Source of the DNA: Isochrysis galbana | Taxonomy: Eukaryota > Haptophyta > Isochrysidales > Isochrysidaceae | Length of the DNA: 64,000 bases | Reading direction: 5' to 3' | Assembly: GCA_018136815.1 (NCBI GenBank) | Contig: CM030935.1 | Coordinates: forward strand, 2,907,999-2,971,998 | In this document: positions 41,370 to 52,613 of the stretch, one piece after another | How positions within the stretch are numbered: the stretch's first letter is position 1 | Layout: each line of letters starts with the position of its first letter | Program-made: the position numbers and the translations under genes | Notes under the pieces: generated by a model | The model's input: the letters and a program-made list of their open reading frames with translations, nothing else | Database searches by the model: none | Told to the model about the DNA's origin: nothing

Positions 41370-41935
41370 TGGGCGGTAAGTGGGGGGTGGGCGGTTAGTG
41401 GGCAAGGTGGACGGTAATTGGGGGCTCCTCTACGCCGCCGCTCCTCTTCCTCTTCATCCACCAATGGTATCTCAAGGCGTCCTATTGACATCTCAATGGC
41501 GTCCCAACCGCGCCCACCGGCGCCCATGCCCAATGGCATCTCAATGGCGTCCCAACGGCGCCCCACTGGCATCACAACGGCACCCCAACGGAAGCACAAC
41601 GGCGCCCCAAGGCTCCGGTCTCCGATGGAGCTCCGGTGACCCACCCAATAACTGCGCTCCTCGGAGCTCCCTCGGAGATCAAAGCCAACCGCTTGTTTTG
41701 AGTACACCCATCGGAGTTGGGCGGTTATTGGGCGGGGTGGGGTGATTGGGCGGGGTGGACGGTTATTGGGTGGGGGCTATTCGGGGTGTGACGGGGTGGA
41801 CGATTATTGGCTGGGCGTGTTGAAGTGGGCGAGGGGGGGGGGGGTTGAGCGGTTATCGGGCAGTTATTGGGCAGTTATTGGGCGATTATTGGGCAGTTGT
41901 TGGGGTGCGGGCAGTTATTGGGCGTGAGCTCCTCT
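41370..41935 (+). promoter_or_regulatory. Array of inverted CCAAT boxes upstream of the MYB gene
   Basis: The unit GGGC.GTTATTGGGC is repeated many times (at least eight ATTGG pentamers between 41700 and 41930, others at 41375-41420). ATTGG is the reverse of CCAAT, the NF-Y site. Between them (41460-41600) lies an imperfect repeat of CAATGGC-TCCCAACGGC-type units. The array ends about 150 bp before the MYB start codon. It could equally be a minisatellite of no function. Confidence 0.45.
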
Positions 41936-42080
41936 AAGCCGTGCGCTGCCGCTCCTCCTCTTCCTCTTCCTCTTCCTCTTCCTCTCCATCCACGTTTCGG
42001 CTCCGCTACCGGTCTGCTTCTGCATCTTCGGCGCCTCGCCTAGCTCCGTCGCCCCTTTGGTCCTCGTCCGGGCGGCGATC

Positions 42081-43008
42081 ATGGACTTGTTTGCCATCGA
42101 CGGTGGTGCGTCGGCACATCGCCCTCTGCTCTGCTCTGTCGGCTCCATGCCCACAGGATCGACCGAGCCTAGTCCCGTGAGGCAAGTCGTTTCGGGAGGC
42201 ACGAAGCGCAAGCGGTGGACCGCGGAGGAGGACGAGGCCTTGAAGAACTTCGTGGGGATGCACGGGACACGTTCATGGAAGCTCATCGCGGCGCACCTCT
42301 CAAAAAGGACGAGCAAGCAATGCAGAGAGCGGTGCGCCGCCAGCCCTCCCTTCGCGGATGTCTCGTTCCGTCTCTTCTAAGGGCACCCCGAAATCCCCCC
42401 CCGCCAGCTGGCACAACCATCTGCGCGACGACATTCGCAAGGGCTCCTGGAGTCTAGACGAGGAGCGTAAGCTCATTCAGTTGCACAAACACTTCGGCAA
42501 TCGCTGGGCCAACATCTCCAAGCACCTGCGCGGCCGCAGCAATAACGCAGTGAAGAATTACTGGAACGGCACCCTTCGACACGGTGAAAACATTGCGCAC
42601 TTGCTTGTGGACGACAAGCTGCCTGACTGCTTCCCAGAGGGAATACCAGACCTCCCGAGTATCCCCCAACCCGAGGACTTGCCATCCACTACGCCACATC
42701 GCCTCTCGGCGCCAACTGCCCTGACAGTCGACCCCTCCTTGAAGACAATCACGCCTCTAGAGGCGGCCAACATCAATCACCTGTTGCGTGCAAGTCCCAC
42801 TTCCGCGCTTGCACAACTGGTGCAATATCCAATGTCGGAGGGCGACATGCCGTCCTCCAATGCCGCCATTTGTTCCCTGGAAGCTCTGATGGCGATGTTG
42901 CGCGCCTCGTCACGACATGAACTCTTTCACGCTATGCAGCGTTTGCAGGATGTCATTAAGGATTTAATCGATGTCTCTGGTGGGAACTCCGTGAATGATT
43001 TGAGCTAA
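42081..43008 (+). CDS. Two-repeat MYB transcription factor (283 aa, 2 exons)
   Basis: Exons 42081-42331 and 42408-43008 join in frame over a 76-bp GT-AG intron. After a short N-terminus comes a basic KRKRW and a first MYB repeat (RWTAEEDEALKNFVGMHG, SWKLIAAHLSKRTSKQCRERW, about residues 47-90), then the second (GSWSLDEERKLIQLHKHFG, RWANISKHLRGRSNNAVKNYW, about 95-145). This is the R2R3-like arrangement that binds DNA in the nucleus. The intron falls at the inter-repeat RW, a place often split in MYB genes. The C-terminal 130 residues are Ser/Pro/Ala-rich with a short helical end (ELFHAMQRLQDVIKDLIDV). Confidence 0.88.
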
Positions 43009-44790
43009 TCAAGCCCCGTCATATCTTCTGTTCGCAAAGAGCGTTCGCACTCGGGAGAAAGTGGTCAGCTAGGAGGTGCCATCCGGAACCGTTGCGAGGC
43101 GAGTTGGCGTGCCACGCGAGCAATCCGGGGAAATGAATCCTCGGAGGGCGCAACGCGCGTTTACACAAGAATGCACCCGCCCACTCGTCGCGTTCTGGTC
43201 GGCGATGTCCCCAGCTGACCAACTTTTCCCCGATGCGTTCATCCCTGCGCTTCTTCTCCTACTTGGTCCCGCATTGGCCTTGACGTTCGGCCCCGGTGCG
43301 GAGGAGGGGGCGCGCATAGCGGTGTCGTAAGTGTAAGTCAGGCGACCATCAGGGCGGCGTTGCCCTCGCAGTCCAGCGCGTCTCTCATGCAGCAGAGGCC
43401 GGTCTAGTGGCCGAGATGAAGGCTAGGGTTGAGACTACGGAGGAGCTCGTTCTCCAACAAAACCCAAAGGCAGAGCAACCGCTCCCAAACGCTCCCAAAT
43501 GCAGCCTCCAACCTTGGTGCCAACTGCGCCCGCAACCGCAACCTAACTGCGCTCCCCACCGCGCCCCCAACCGCGCAAACTGCTCCCCCGCGCCGTACCG
43601 ATGGTCGTCGGAGGCGTGCGCGTTCCACGTGCAGGGCGAGCGGTGGAAGCTGACACCCACGGAAGCTCAACGTTTTGGTGGTAAATGTCCTTGGAATTGC
43701 ATCGTGTTTACATGTGTTTTGTGACCTGTTTCCGATCGCTCATATCATATTATGGCGCGCGAAGGCCGGGGCGCGCAGCCGACATGCGGACAGAGATCGG
43801 GCGCGTTTGTACCCTCGCTCCTAGCTGGTTCCATGAGCTGCTTCTACCCCCTCCTGCACGCGGCGGTCCAGCTGGAGATGTCAGGCCGTCTGTTCGCGCT
43901 GCAGTGCTGGCTCCTGAGAGGGCGCCACGACGGAGCGAGCCCGTGTCCAGCCTGCTCGCCTAGAGCAGCTTTCTCATAGGCGACTCTATGGTCAGGCAGG
44001 TCTTCATCAGCATGATTTATAAGCAGCGACGAGGCGCCAACTGGCCGGGTCCCTTTCTCGACTTTGGCATGCATCAGGACTTTGTGTACAACGCAGGCCC
44101 TCTGGACCTGCTGCAGAGCTTCCCGCACGGGAAGGGGCGAGCACCCACCTCGAGCTCGTGGGACCATGCTCACTTTCCAAAAACTGCGCGCACATACTGG
44201 ATCTGCGTGTGCAGCCCACCACCCGCGGTCCGAGGCCCTTGGTGCATCGTCCTCTTCCTTTTCCCCTTTCTTGGCACATGCAGAACTCCCGTCCTCGCGC
44301 GCGTCGGAGGAAGTCCTCCCGCCGACGCACCGCGGCTCCGTCGACGTGGTCATTCCTCCACTCCAAAACACGGAGGGACGCAAAGGTGGCTCGCTGCGCT
44401 CTCTCCTCTTGCTCGTCGATGGAGTTGGGGGGGGTTGGGGGGGGTCCACTGGGTGCTGGGTTGTAAGAAGTCCTCTGGACGTCGTGGGCGAAAAGGGACT
44501 ATCTAGAAGAAGAAGAGATTACAATCAAACTCGTACTCGTACTCCTCCTCACTTAGTGACTCATTCCTCATTCCTCAGTAGAGTAGAGGCTGCCGCTTTA
44601 TGGATTTCTATTTATTTTGCCCCATTTCTATGGGGCAAAATCAATGTTGACCCTTAGACATCTACAGGTAAGAGTATATAATGACTAGTAATAACACTAA
44701 TAGAAAGGGGGCTTATCGAAGAAGCTCATCCCTCTATCTACAAGAGATCGCGGGACGGGGAGCTTCCTCTAGCTGCCGGCCGTCGGGTGG
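43009..44790. other. Unresolved stretch, possible small genes
   Basis: Plus-strand ORFs at 43076-43330 (with a hydrophobic FIPALLLLLGPALALTFG), 43407-43724 (Pro/Asn/Gln-rich) and 43988-44506 have no recognised domain. Composition is mixed. Donor-like GTAAAT at 43681 suggests splicing may occur. I cannot support a gene model. Confidence 0.3.
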
Positions 44791-44797
44791 CGGCGCC

Positions 44798-46941
44798 ATG
44801 CTGGCGGCGGACAAGGCGTACCTCAACGCTGAGCTGACGACGGAGCTACTCCGGCTGAGGGAGAGGGAGCTGTCTTACCTTATCTGGCACTACAACCAGG
44901 CGCGTGGACGCTTCCCACCCACGAGCCGCCTCATCGTGACTCTGCTACTGAGCCGCGTTCTGCGCCCACTGCAGATCGGCATTGCCGCTTCGGTCCTCAT
45001 CGGCCTCGCTGTGCAATTCGTGACGGCCGAGAGAGTGTGTGGCGGCGTTTATCACTGGGGACGCCACGCTACTCCCCCAAAGCTTCAGCAAGCATTTGCG
45101 CTCGGCGGGCTGGTGCCTTGGCGCTGTCGCAACCTAGCCATGCCTCCGGGAGGCTGTGGTGGAGGAGGGTGACCGCGTCCGGCCTCGCCACGTTCTGATG
45201 CCAGGTGCAGTCCATCTGCTATGCCGTCAACTCGACACTGCTGACACAGCTGCGCTTCACCGCAGACGACAACACGGTCCGTGCTGCCATCTTGGCTGGA
45301 GGTGCTGGGAGTGCGCTGCACAACGCCATTGTTGCAGGGGCAATCAACGGCGTGGTGAGGACAACAGGCGCCGACGTGGATGATGTAAGGTGTGAGCACT
45401 CCCTCGTTGGAATGTACCGTCGTAGACATGCCCGCTCGTCTTTCTTGAATTTGTGCATTCCGTATGCAGTCGTAGTGGGGAAATGCTGGACGCCTCAGGA
45501 TTTTTGTGCGACTCCCCACAAGCCGAGATTCTACAAGCGGCTTTCCAGCTGTTCTCTGTGATTGCCCTGGGATGTTTCACCCAGGTGAGCTGAGCCATGC
45601 GGTTGAATGCAACTTTTTCCGGCCGACGATGGCATGACGTAACAACAGTCTGGTGTCTGCTCCTCGACCTGAAGGCAACTACTTGCAGGCATTCTTCACA
45701 AGAAAAGCAACGCTTCTTGTCTGCCTTCATGTTTCCTTCTGCGCACTAACTTTCACAAGTCCTGATCAGCACGTGGGCAGCGAGCACTCCGCCTTGTCAC
45801 ACCGCAGGTCTCAATCGCTTCCCTCCTTCTCTCCATTCTTGGCCCTCGCCTCGCCCTTCATGGTCCCCCGGGTTCGATGCACCGCTCGGTCGATTCCCTC
45901 ACCATGTACCGCAAGCACACTTCATATGCTCTTACCGCCGGACTCTTTGCATTCTTCATCTCTGCGGGGATTCATCCTTGGCTCTACTCGTCCAATCTCG
46001 CCGCCTTGCCCGCCTCTGTGGCGGTCCTGGTGGGTGCGATCGGAACGGCCCTCAGCATGCGGACGCTCACGCTAGCCTTCCGCCTGCCCAAAGAGGGTAT
46101 GATCTTTGGCTACTATGGAACACACGAATTCGAGCCGCGTTCACTCCGTGGGTCGTCGGACCACGTGTTTGAGCCGCGAACCCCGGGGCGGTTCATTGCG
46201 CACGTGCAGTCGGAGATCCTTCCCAATGATCCACAAAGGACGCGCCGGCCGTGGAGGCGCCCGCCCAAGCTTCCCCCAATCGTAAACGCGCCGCCCGCAG
46301 GAGGACGATTTGTTGGCACTACGCAGAGTTCGGCGGCGAGCTCACCCCCGTCATGCGCTTCCTCTCTCTTGGCCAATGTCCCGCCTCATCTTGGACAAGA
46401 ACAGGGTGAGCAAGTCCTTGCTGGGAGCCATGGAGGTGGTTGTGCTACAACAGGCACAGAGCTTACGTCGGCGTCGAGTTGGTGGTCTCGTCGGCCTACG
46501 GCCTTTGCACCACGAGCAGCTTCTAGCAACGCTCTTCAATCGACCACTCTCGTTGGGTTGCGAGAAGAAAGTGGTCGTCTCCATGGGCAAGCAACCAGAC
46601 TGTCACCCGCGTCCTCAGCAACGGCAGTGCCCCCAGTGGTGCGCGCGTCGACGTCATTTGAGATCATGATGCGCGCCGAGGCGCTGGAGGAGCAAGGGCG
46701 CTTCCGTGAAGCCGCAGAGCTGCTAGCTTTGAAAATGGAGCAGTTGCATGCAGCACAGAGAGGTGCGTACCGTGCCGGAATAGACGCATGTCCTGCTCAA
46801 GGAACGATGTCAGGAGCCGCCTATATCGACCAGCCACATGACGAGTCTGAGAGGATCGCACTTCGTCACGGCGCGTCAGTATCGCGCAATAGGTCGCCTA
46901 GCTGGCTTCATCATGTGGCCGAGCGTTGGCTCCTCAATTGA
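44798..46941 (+). CDS. Multi-pass membrane protein of unknown function (556 aa, 4 exons)
   Basis: Exons: 44798-45034, 45205-45389, 45470-45584 and 45808-46941, all GT-AG and in frame. The start at 44798 precedes a charged helix (YLNAELTTELLRLRERELSY). Hydrophobic segments: about residues 53-75 (PLQIGIAASVLIGLAVQF), a Gly/Ala-rich stretch in exon 2, LFSVIALGCFTQ joined to VSIASLLLSILGP across the exon 3/4 junction, and two in exon 4 (SYALTAGLFAFFISAG, ALPASVAVLVGAIG). The cytosolic-looking tail (about residues 265-556) is Pro/Arg/Ser-rich with a TPR-like helix pair (RAEALEEQGRFREAAELL). No family was recognised; transport or scaffold roles cannot be chosen. Confidence 0.6.
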
Positions 46942-47046
46942 GACAACATTGCAGATGTTGATTCCACGCCCCCCAAAATCCACCGGACACGCGCCTCGAG
47001 CGATGGGGGCCGCCACGCCAACGGAGAGGCCATGTGCCATTTCCAT

Positions 47047-47105
47047 TGTAGGGCGGTCGAACAGGGCTGTGTAACTACTAATAATGGGGGGGTGCATTTT
47101 TTGAT
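47047..47105. repeat. Short dispersed repeat G, second copy
   Basis: TAGGGCGGTCGAACAGGGCT...TGCATTTTTT matches 22323-22383. Confidence 0.5.
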
Positions 47106-47271
47106 TATTCTCCAAAGCCCACATAATAATACTACTACTAATAATAATAAAATAACTGAAACTGAGCGTTGGTACCACTACTCCCACTAGCCCGTATCGC
47201 CCTGGCACCATCACGGTGACGAGGGCGGCCGAGAGGAGAGCGAGCGACGCCATCGCTGGCGCTCTCTCCAG

Positions 47272-48130
47272 AAAAAAAAACATCTGAAGATTCTGGGCTA
47301 CACACCTACTAAACTAGGGCATTCCCCTATCTCTGTCGACATCGCCCTTCTTTTCCCTTTCCTCCACCCCCTCCCCTTCCCCCCGTCATTCCTTTGTCGT
47401 CGGTATCCGGGGTTCGGCCCAGGTGCGCTACCTTGGGCCTGGTTCAGAGTGTGGGTTCCGGACAGGCCTGTTGCTTGTATTTGCGTAGTCCCTTGGCCGG
47501 TGGAGTCCGATCTGTTGCGTCTTTTCCTCGCGTGACCATCGCTGGTGCGTCCCCGTGTGTGGTGCGTGTTCGCCTAGCCACGGTGGGGTCCGTCTTAGGA
47601 GTGTTCCGTCTCGGGTCCCCCGGCTATTATATAAGCCACTCCCATCGAGTTGGTTAATGCTTGAATCTCCAGACTAGGTTCTTTCTAGGTTGCCTCTTGT
47701 TCCTACTGTGAATATCGGGTGTATGTCGTTCGTGTCGATCCTTTTTTTCGGCTGTCTGCCCATGCCCGCTTGGGCGGTCCTAGCCGAGTCCGTTGTGTTC
47801 GCAAATAGTAGAGCCTTGCTTAGTGTTGTGTATCTGTCCAATGTTCTTATCAGTACCGATTCTTCTGAGAATTCGATACCGTCGTAGTGAGTGTATTCTG
47901 TAGAAGTCTGTTATGATGTATCTCCATGCTAGAGTGTATAGTATGGTAAGTGATCTTGGTGATTTGCCCCCGGGGTGCATGAAGAGGTTATCGATGATGA
48001 CCTCCTCTCTGCTTTTATCATTCATGGGTGCAAATCGCGCGAGTTTGTCGAGCGTCTCTAGTATTTTGACTATTCTCGGGCATTCGCCCAGGTGAGTGGA
48101 GGACTCATATGCCGGTGGCTACAAACAATG
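47272..48130 (-). mobile_element. 5'-truncated LINE copy
   Basis: In minus sense: an ORF2 C-terminal part (zinc-finger-like H...C in ESSTHLGECPRI, then MNDKSREEVIIDNLF and ILYTLAWRYIITDFYRI), then a 3' UTR ending in nine T (plus-strand A run 47272-47280). The 3' UTR matches that at 18175-18300 (TGAAGATTC.GGGCTACACACCTACTA). Confidence 0.7.
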
Positions 48131-48269
48131 ATTAACCCCATAGCCGCGCGCTAGGCGAGAATTTTTTTAGTTACATCGATCTATCACCTATCCGGTCACC
48201 ATTTCCAAAAATCTCGTAATGAATCCTCAATCTCAATCTTCAATCTTGACTTGGTCAATTTTCACCCTT

Positions 48270-49659
48270 AAAAAAAACTTCTTAATATTCTCGCCGCGCG
48301 CGCGACCTCGCACCCTTACTGTTCAGTCACGTCCGCTCCTCTCCCCCCCCTCCACCTGCCTTGCGGCCCGTCCCTCGTGCGCTACCTAGGGGTTGGGTGT
48401 ATGGGGTTTCCTGCAGCAGACGGCGTGTTCCGATCCCCGATAGGTTGTCCTCCTCTTCCTCCTGCGCCATCGGGCTATCGGTTTTTTATTGTCTCGTGTG
48501 TCATTGAGGTAGAGAGAGGGTTGGTTCGCGGTGTGGCCGAGGACGAGGGTCTGGTGGGCAGGTGGGTCGCGGGTTGGATTTGTGCGCTGTTATGCGAGCC
48601 TCTCCACTATGCGGAGCGCTTGCGCTACCGCGGATAGGTTCGTGCCCAGCGATAGTGTGCCTTTGTCGTTGATTGTGAAAACGGGGGCGCATAGTTCACG
48701 CGGGGACTTGAGTTTAGGTTTCCTCCCTTGGGAGGCCTTGTTTGTGCGTGCGGCCGAGGGCCTGTCTGGGGGCACGAGGCCTCTGGCGAGGATCGTGAAT
48801 CTGCTTAGAGTCTTTTCGATTACCGGTACTTGGTGAAAGGTGTAGTTATCAAATTCTACTCTGTAAAAGTCGCCTATTATGTACCTCCATGCTATGAGGT
48901 AAAGAGCTTTGAGGCTATCGGGCGTCGTTGTGCTCGGGTATGCGAATAGTCTGTCTTTGATTTTCTGGACCGTTGATCTTTTTTTCTCGGGCGTGTAGCC
49001 CGTCACAGCTTCGATGGTTTGGAAGATTTGCTGCGTGGATGGGCATCTGGCTAGGTGAGTCGAGTTTTCGCGGTGTTTCCCGCACAGTCTACAGTCTGCA
49101 TCTCGTGGTGGTCGCCGTGTCGAACCGGTTGCGCGTGCCTAACCTCCTATGGGTGATGTGTTTAAAGTGAGGATGTTTGTCCGTGTGTTTGAGCAGCGGG
49201 TGAGTGTAGGGTTTTGCCACGTGTGTCCATTCGCCTCGGGTCAACTCGAGTTTACGAGCCCATGCCTCGCGGGCTGGCTGAGGCCTGGCGTTGAGGTCGC
49301 TGTTGAGGTGTTCTCGCGTTATGTCAGACACGGTGATTTGGTCCAGTTGTTTTTTATCGTTGAGTGTGTATTCATCCGCTAGCGGGTATTCTAAGTGCCT
49401 CGGGCCCTTTAACCCGCCTTCCCATCTGGCAGGCGTGTGGTATAGTGTCTCTTCCCCCGGTTTTGCCACCTCGGTGGTGTTCAATTTTCATCCTTAGACC
49501 TTAGAAGTTAAAATAGCTGTTGGACCGCCGCTCGAGGGTGTTTCGACAGTGCACAGTGCGGCGTCGGCCATGACTTGTTTAGCCAGCACGGCGGGGTGGG
49601 CGGAGAGGGAAGAGAGGAGCGGTGCGCGCTCCATGACGCCATTATTTTAACGATAGTTG
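48270..49659 (-). mobile_element. Internally deleted LINE E
   Basis: In minus sense a degenerate 5' hairpin (start near 49659) and ORF1 start MERAPLLSS (ATG at 49634) join, near 49500, to an ORF2 C-terminal region. The latter has the DCRLCGKHRENSTHLARC zinc-finger-like motif (with a frameshift near 49085), then SLKALYLIAWRYIIGDFYRV and FDNYTFHQVPVI. The 3' UTR ends in eight T (plus-strand A run 48270-48277). RT and endonuclease are absent, so it is non-autonomous. Confidence 0.72.
48590..49006 (-). pseudogene. LINE ORF2 C-terminal fragment
   Basis: A 138-codon open stretch after the zinc-finger-like motif, with YPSTTTPDSLKALYLIAWR and a Lys/Arg-rich end. Its relatives are the C-terminal fragments at 47.8 and 39.5 kb. 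Confidence 0.7.
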
Positions 49660-49661
49660 AT

Positions 49662-50432
49662 AATTTAAATTTCTTAATAGTCTCACCGCACACGCGGCCG
49701 TGGACCCTCTACCCTCTACTTTCTACTCACGCAGCAAAACTTTCTACACCCCCACTCTCCCGGCCCTTCCCCCCCCGCCATCAGGCGACTCCCCCCGTGC
49801 ACTACTAGGGGGATAGGGGAAAAGGGCTTAGATATGGTCGGTGGCCCGCGCCCCCACCCCCCGGTGATCCGTCCCCCCCTTCCTCCTATGCCTACCGGGC
49901 TGGCGGCGTCCTCAGCCCCGACTTCTCGCCTGTAAACAGGTGCGGGACTTACATATTTTTCGGTGGTCGGAGCCCTCGCTCCGCCCACCCCCTTCTCCGC
50001 GCTCTCTCCCCCCTCTACTGCAGGCACGCGCGATGGCGCGCCTGCGACAGGCCTGCAACTGCCTCTGGCGACCCCAGGAGGCTCCTGGAGGCCAGTTCAG
50101 GGGGCAGAGGAGGCTGGGACTGGGCCCTGGCCTCCCCTGCCTCTCCCTCGCTGCCGCTCCTGGGCCTCAGGGGCCCCCACTCTGCACCTGTCACCTGTCT
50201 GCCTGTCGAACAGGGGGGGAGGGGGGGTTGGAGCGATGGGCTGGCCACGACAGGCCAGGACGCGCGAGGCAGGCGAGCCTGCCACTGAGAGAGTGGGTCA
50301 GCAGGGCAGTGGGCTCTTGGCAAGCCATCAGGCATGCCAGGAGCATGGGTGGTTCCTCCCCCATGGCAGGGGAGGAGTGGAGGGGGGGGGGGGCTCGTGC
50401 CCCCCCATGGGCGAGCTAAGTATGAACTTAAT
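49662..50432 (-). mobile_element. SINE-like copy E
   Basis: The 5' hairpin end (50414-50432) and the CCCCATGGGCGAGC box match copy A. The body 50030-50360 matches copy A, including GGCAAGCCATCAGGC.TGCCAGGA and TCCTCCCCCATGGCAGGGGAGGAGTGGAG. The 3' part (49665-49830) matches the 3' UTR of LINE E at 48276-48400 (CTTAATA.TCTC.CCGC, CGTGC.CTA, AGGGG). The left edge is set by eye. Confidence 0.65.
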
Positions 50433-50870
50433 GTCGATAGTTGATAATAGTGCGCGTGCTAGAAGCTACAATTGGCCCGGTCCTTTGCTCTCATGCGCAC
50501 AACATCCAATGGCTAGCGTCTAAGCATCGTGTGTACAAACAAGCCAAATCCACAAGCAGAGGCACGAGACCAATCAATGCTTCTTTCTTAAATGGGGAAG
50601 CAAGCGGCAATGGAGGATTAAAGGGTGGCCAGCCGGGCCGCTACTGGCCAATGAATTGTGCCACACGGAAGTACTGCCATGGGCCATGGGTGGCCAAACT
50701 CGGGACACCGGCGTCGCACCTTACTCCGTGTCCACCGCAATCTCTACCGGCTGCCGATTCGCCGAAAGAAAAATGTCAGACGTGTTTCAGGTGAAGCATA
50801 TGCAACTTTTTTTACAATAGACAACTCGGGGGTGCGACAGGCGTACAAGAAGAAACCATGCTGCGTGGTA
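50433..50870. other. Intergenic stretch, no gene recognised
   Basis: No domain-bearing ORF or clear repeat. It lies downstream of the minus-strand LRR gene. Confidence 0.4.
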
Positions 50871-50875
50871 AGGTG

Positions 50876-52153
50876 TCATTCATCATCATCAAACATTTTG
50901 GGCAAAGAAGCCACGACGCGCGTCAGCTGCGGCGCTCCAGTCGATTTGACGGCAATTTCTCCGGCCATAGTAAGCGCGTTGTGAAAGAGGTAGAGCTCGC
51001 GCAGCTGGGGGAGAGCGCCCCCGGCAATAGCTTGCGCGAGCGCCTCAGCGCCGGCGTCACCAATGTTGTTCTTTTGCAGTTCGAGCACTCTCAACGCTGT
51101 GAGGGACTTTCCCTCTTTCAGTGTGGCCGCGAGCTGGATGATGCCGTCAGCTGTAAGCGCATTGTTTCCGAGCAGCAGCTGTTGAAGGGCAGGCATGGCG
51201 CCATCGCCCAAGCAGTTTGCAAGCGCGGCCATGGAGTGGTCCGAAAGAAGATTTTGGCGCAGGCCAAGGGATTCTAGGCGGCTGAGAGCGCTCCCTGGCC
51301 TCATGAGATTTGCAAAGGCGGCAAAGCCCTCATCTCCGATGCAGTTGCAGTTTAGCGTCAGCGTAAGCAGACTTGGGAGCACGCCGCTCGCAATAACATC
51401 GGCGAGTGCGCTGGCGGTCGAGTCGCCAAGTAGATTGTCGTGCAGTCGGAGCTCAGTAATGTTCGGCATAGCCCCTCGCATGTGGAGGGTGCCCGCAAGC
51501 AGCACGCCATCGGGATCGGACAGGTCCGACGAGACAAGCGAGGCGACGGTTGCGTCCGCATTCAGGCCGCTGAGACCGGAGCAGAAGATGACAGCTCTTC
51601 CCGACTGGACGGCAGTCTTGGCTAGCTCCAGCGCGGTTGCAGCACTGAAAGTGTTCCGGATGAGGTTCATCTCCGAGATTGAGCTCGAGCGCAGCAACGC
51701 GCAGAGCGCCGCTGCGCCGCGATCGCCGATGCCATTGCCCGCCATGTTGAGCGCTTTCAATGATGGGACAGGCGTTGCCATGAGGGCCGCGGTGAGAGCT
51801 TCGGCCCCAGAGTCACCGATGTGGTTGCCAGAGCGCTGCATCCCCATGCGGGTGGCATCGTGGATGTCTACATCATCGCTCGTGTTGTTGTCGAGATCGA
51901 AGCGCTCGAGGCCGGAGAGACTCGGGATAGCAGCGGCGAGGGAGGAGATACCCTCACTGCTCAGCTTGTTGCCAAAGAGCTTGAGGTACTTGAGGCTTGG
52001 CAGAGGCTGCGCGCGGAGCATCTGAGAAAGCTCTGCCGCATCAGAATCATCCAGCTCGCGCCCAAACCAGCGCGCATCCTCAAGCGCGCCCAGATCGTCG
52101 CCCTCCTTAAGTCCGATTTTGGAGGCAATACGCGCGAACGGCGATGCTGTCAT
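50876..52153 (-). CDS. Leucine-rich repeat protein, RNH1/NLRC3-like repeat type (425 aa)
   Basis: A single-exon minus-strand gene. From residue 45 it is made of about ten LRRs of the 28-residue ribonuclease-inhibitor type: LKALNMAGNGIGDRGAAALC, ITELRLHDNLLGDSTASALAD, LESLGLRQNLLSDHSMAAL, LRVLELQKNNIGDAGAEALA. There is no NACHT, kinase or TIR domain and no signal peptide, so it is probably a cytosolic protein-binding scaffold. One repeat carries a 17-residue insert (DDVDIHDATRMGMQ). The start at 52153 is the first ATG giving the compact N-terminus (TASPFARIASKIGLKEGDDLG). Codons upstream are open but have no similarity to LRRs. Confidence 0.8.
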   Translation of the reverse strand: MTASPFARIASKIGLKEGDDLGALEDARWFGRELDDSDAAELSQMLRAQPLPSLKYLKLFGNKLSSEGISSLAAAIPSLSGLERFDLDNNTSDDVDIHDATRMGMQRSGNHIGDSGAEALTAALMATPVPSLKALNMAGNGIGDRGAAALCALLRSSSISEMNLIRNTFSAATALELAKTAVQSGRAVIFCSGLSGLNADATVASLVSSDLSDPDGVLLAGTLHMRGAMPNITELRLHDNLLGDSTASALADVIASGVLPSLLTLTLNCNCIGDEGFAAFANLMRPGSALSRLESLGLRQNLLSDHSMAALANCLGDGAMPALQQLLLGNNALTADGIIQLAATLKEGKSLTALRVLELQKNNIGDAGAEALAQAIAGGALPQLRELYLFHNALTMAGEIAVKSTGAPQLTRVVASLPKMFDDDE

Positions 52154-52385
52154 CGAGCCCACCTGGCCGCTGTGCTCCCCGCGAGAGCAAACGGAGCAGG
52201 GATCCCTCTCTCCCCTCCCTCCTCCACCGAGCCCTTGGCGTAGAGGGCTGTTGCACAGATACGACAAATAGGAAGATTCGCGATGCGCGAGCTGGTTGTC
52301 GGAACGCACCGGTACTTTCTCTTCCACGCGCACCGACGACCCATGAAAATCCTAGATGTTAGACACGTGATACCTCTTGCGCCGT

Positions 52386-52393
52386 ATTCGGAA
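52386..52393. repeat. 8-bp target-site duplication, left
   Basis: ATTCGGAA, repeated exactly at 52606-52613. Confidence 0.82.
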
Positions 52394-52605
52394 CCTAGAT
52401 GTGAAACACGCAGGGGGGGCCTCCAAACACAGAAAATACGGCCTGTTTTTGGCTTTTCTAGAAACACGGGAACCTCGCACCTCGCAAACACGGCATGCTG
52501 CTAGGGAGGGCGTTTGAACGTTTGAAACACGGTGGAAACGGGCTGTTTTTGGCCTCTGTACTCTATACAAACACGGTAAACCCGTGCTTACCATGTCCAT
52601 GTAGG
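52394..52605. mobile_element. hAT-like MITE 2 (212 bp)
   Basis: Begins CCTAGATGTGAAACACG and ends CATGTCCATGTAGG, giving imperfect terminal inverted repeats related to MITE 1. Exact 8-bp TSD on both sides. The interior shares GGCCTCC-AAACAC and TGTTTTTGG blocks with MITE 1. No ORF. Confidence 0.8.
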
Positions 52606-52613
52606 ATTCGGAA
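52606..52613. repeat. 8-bp target-site duplication, right
   Basis: ATTCGGAA, exact copy of 52386-52393. Confidence 0.82.

Noticed and set aside
45668..45807. Extra exon in the membrane protein gene (plus-strand frame with AFFTRKATLLVCLHV)
   Set aside because: Skipping it joins two halves of a hydrophobic segment in frame and includes a continuous open exon from 45808; inclusion gives no consistent frame.
51844..51879. 36-nt intron in the LRR gene (GTAGAC...CAG)
   Set aside because: Too short for splicing; in frame, so kept as a coding insert.
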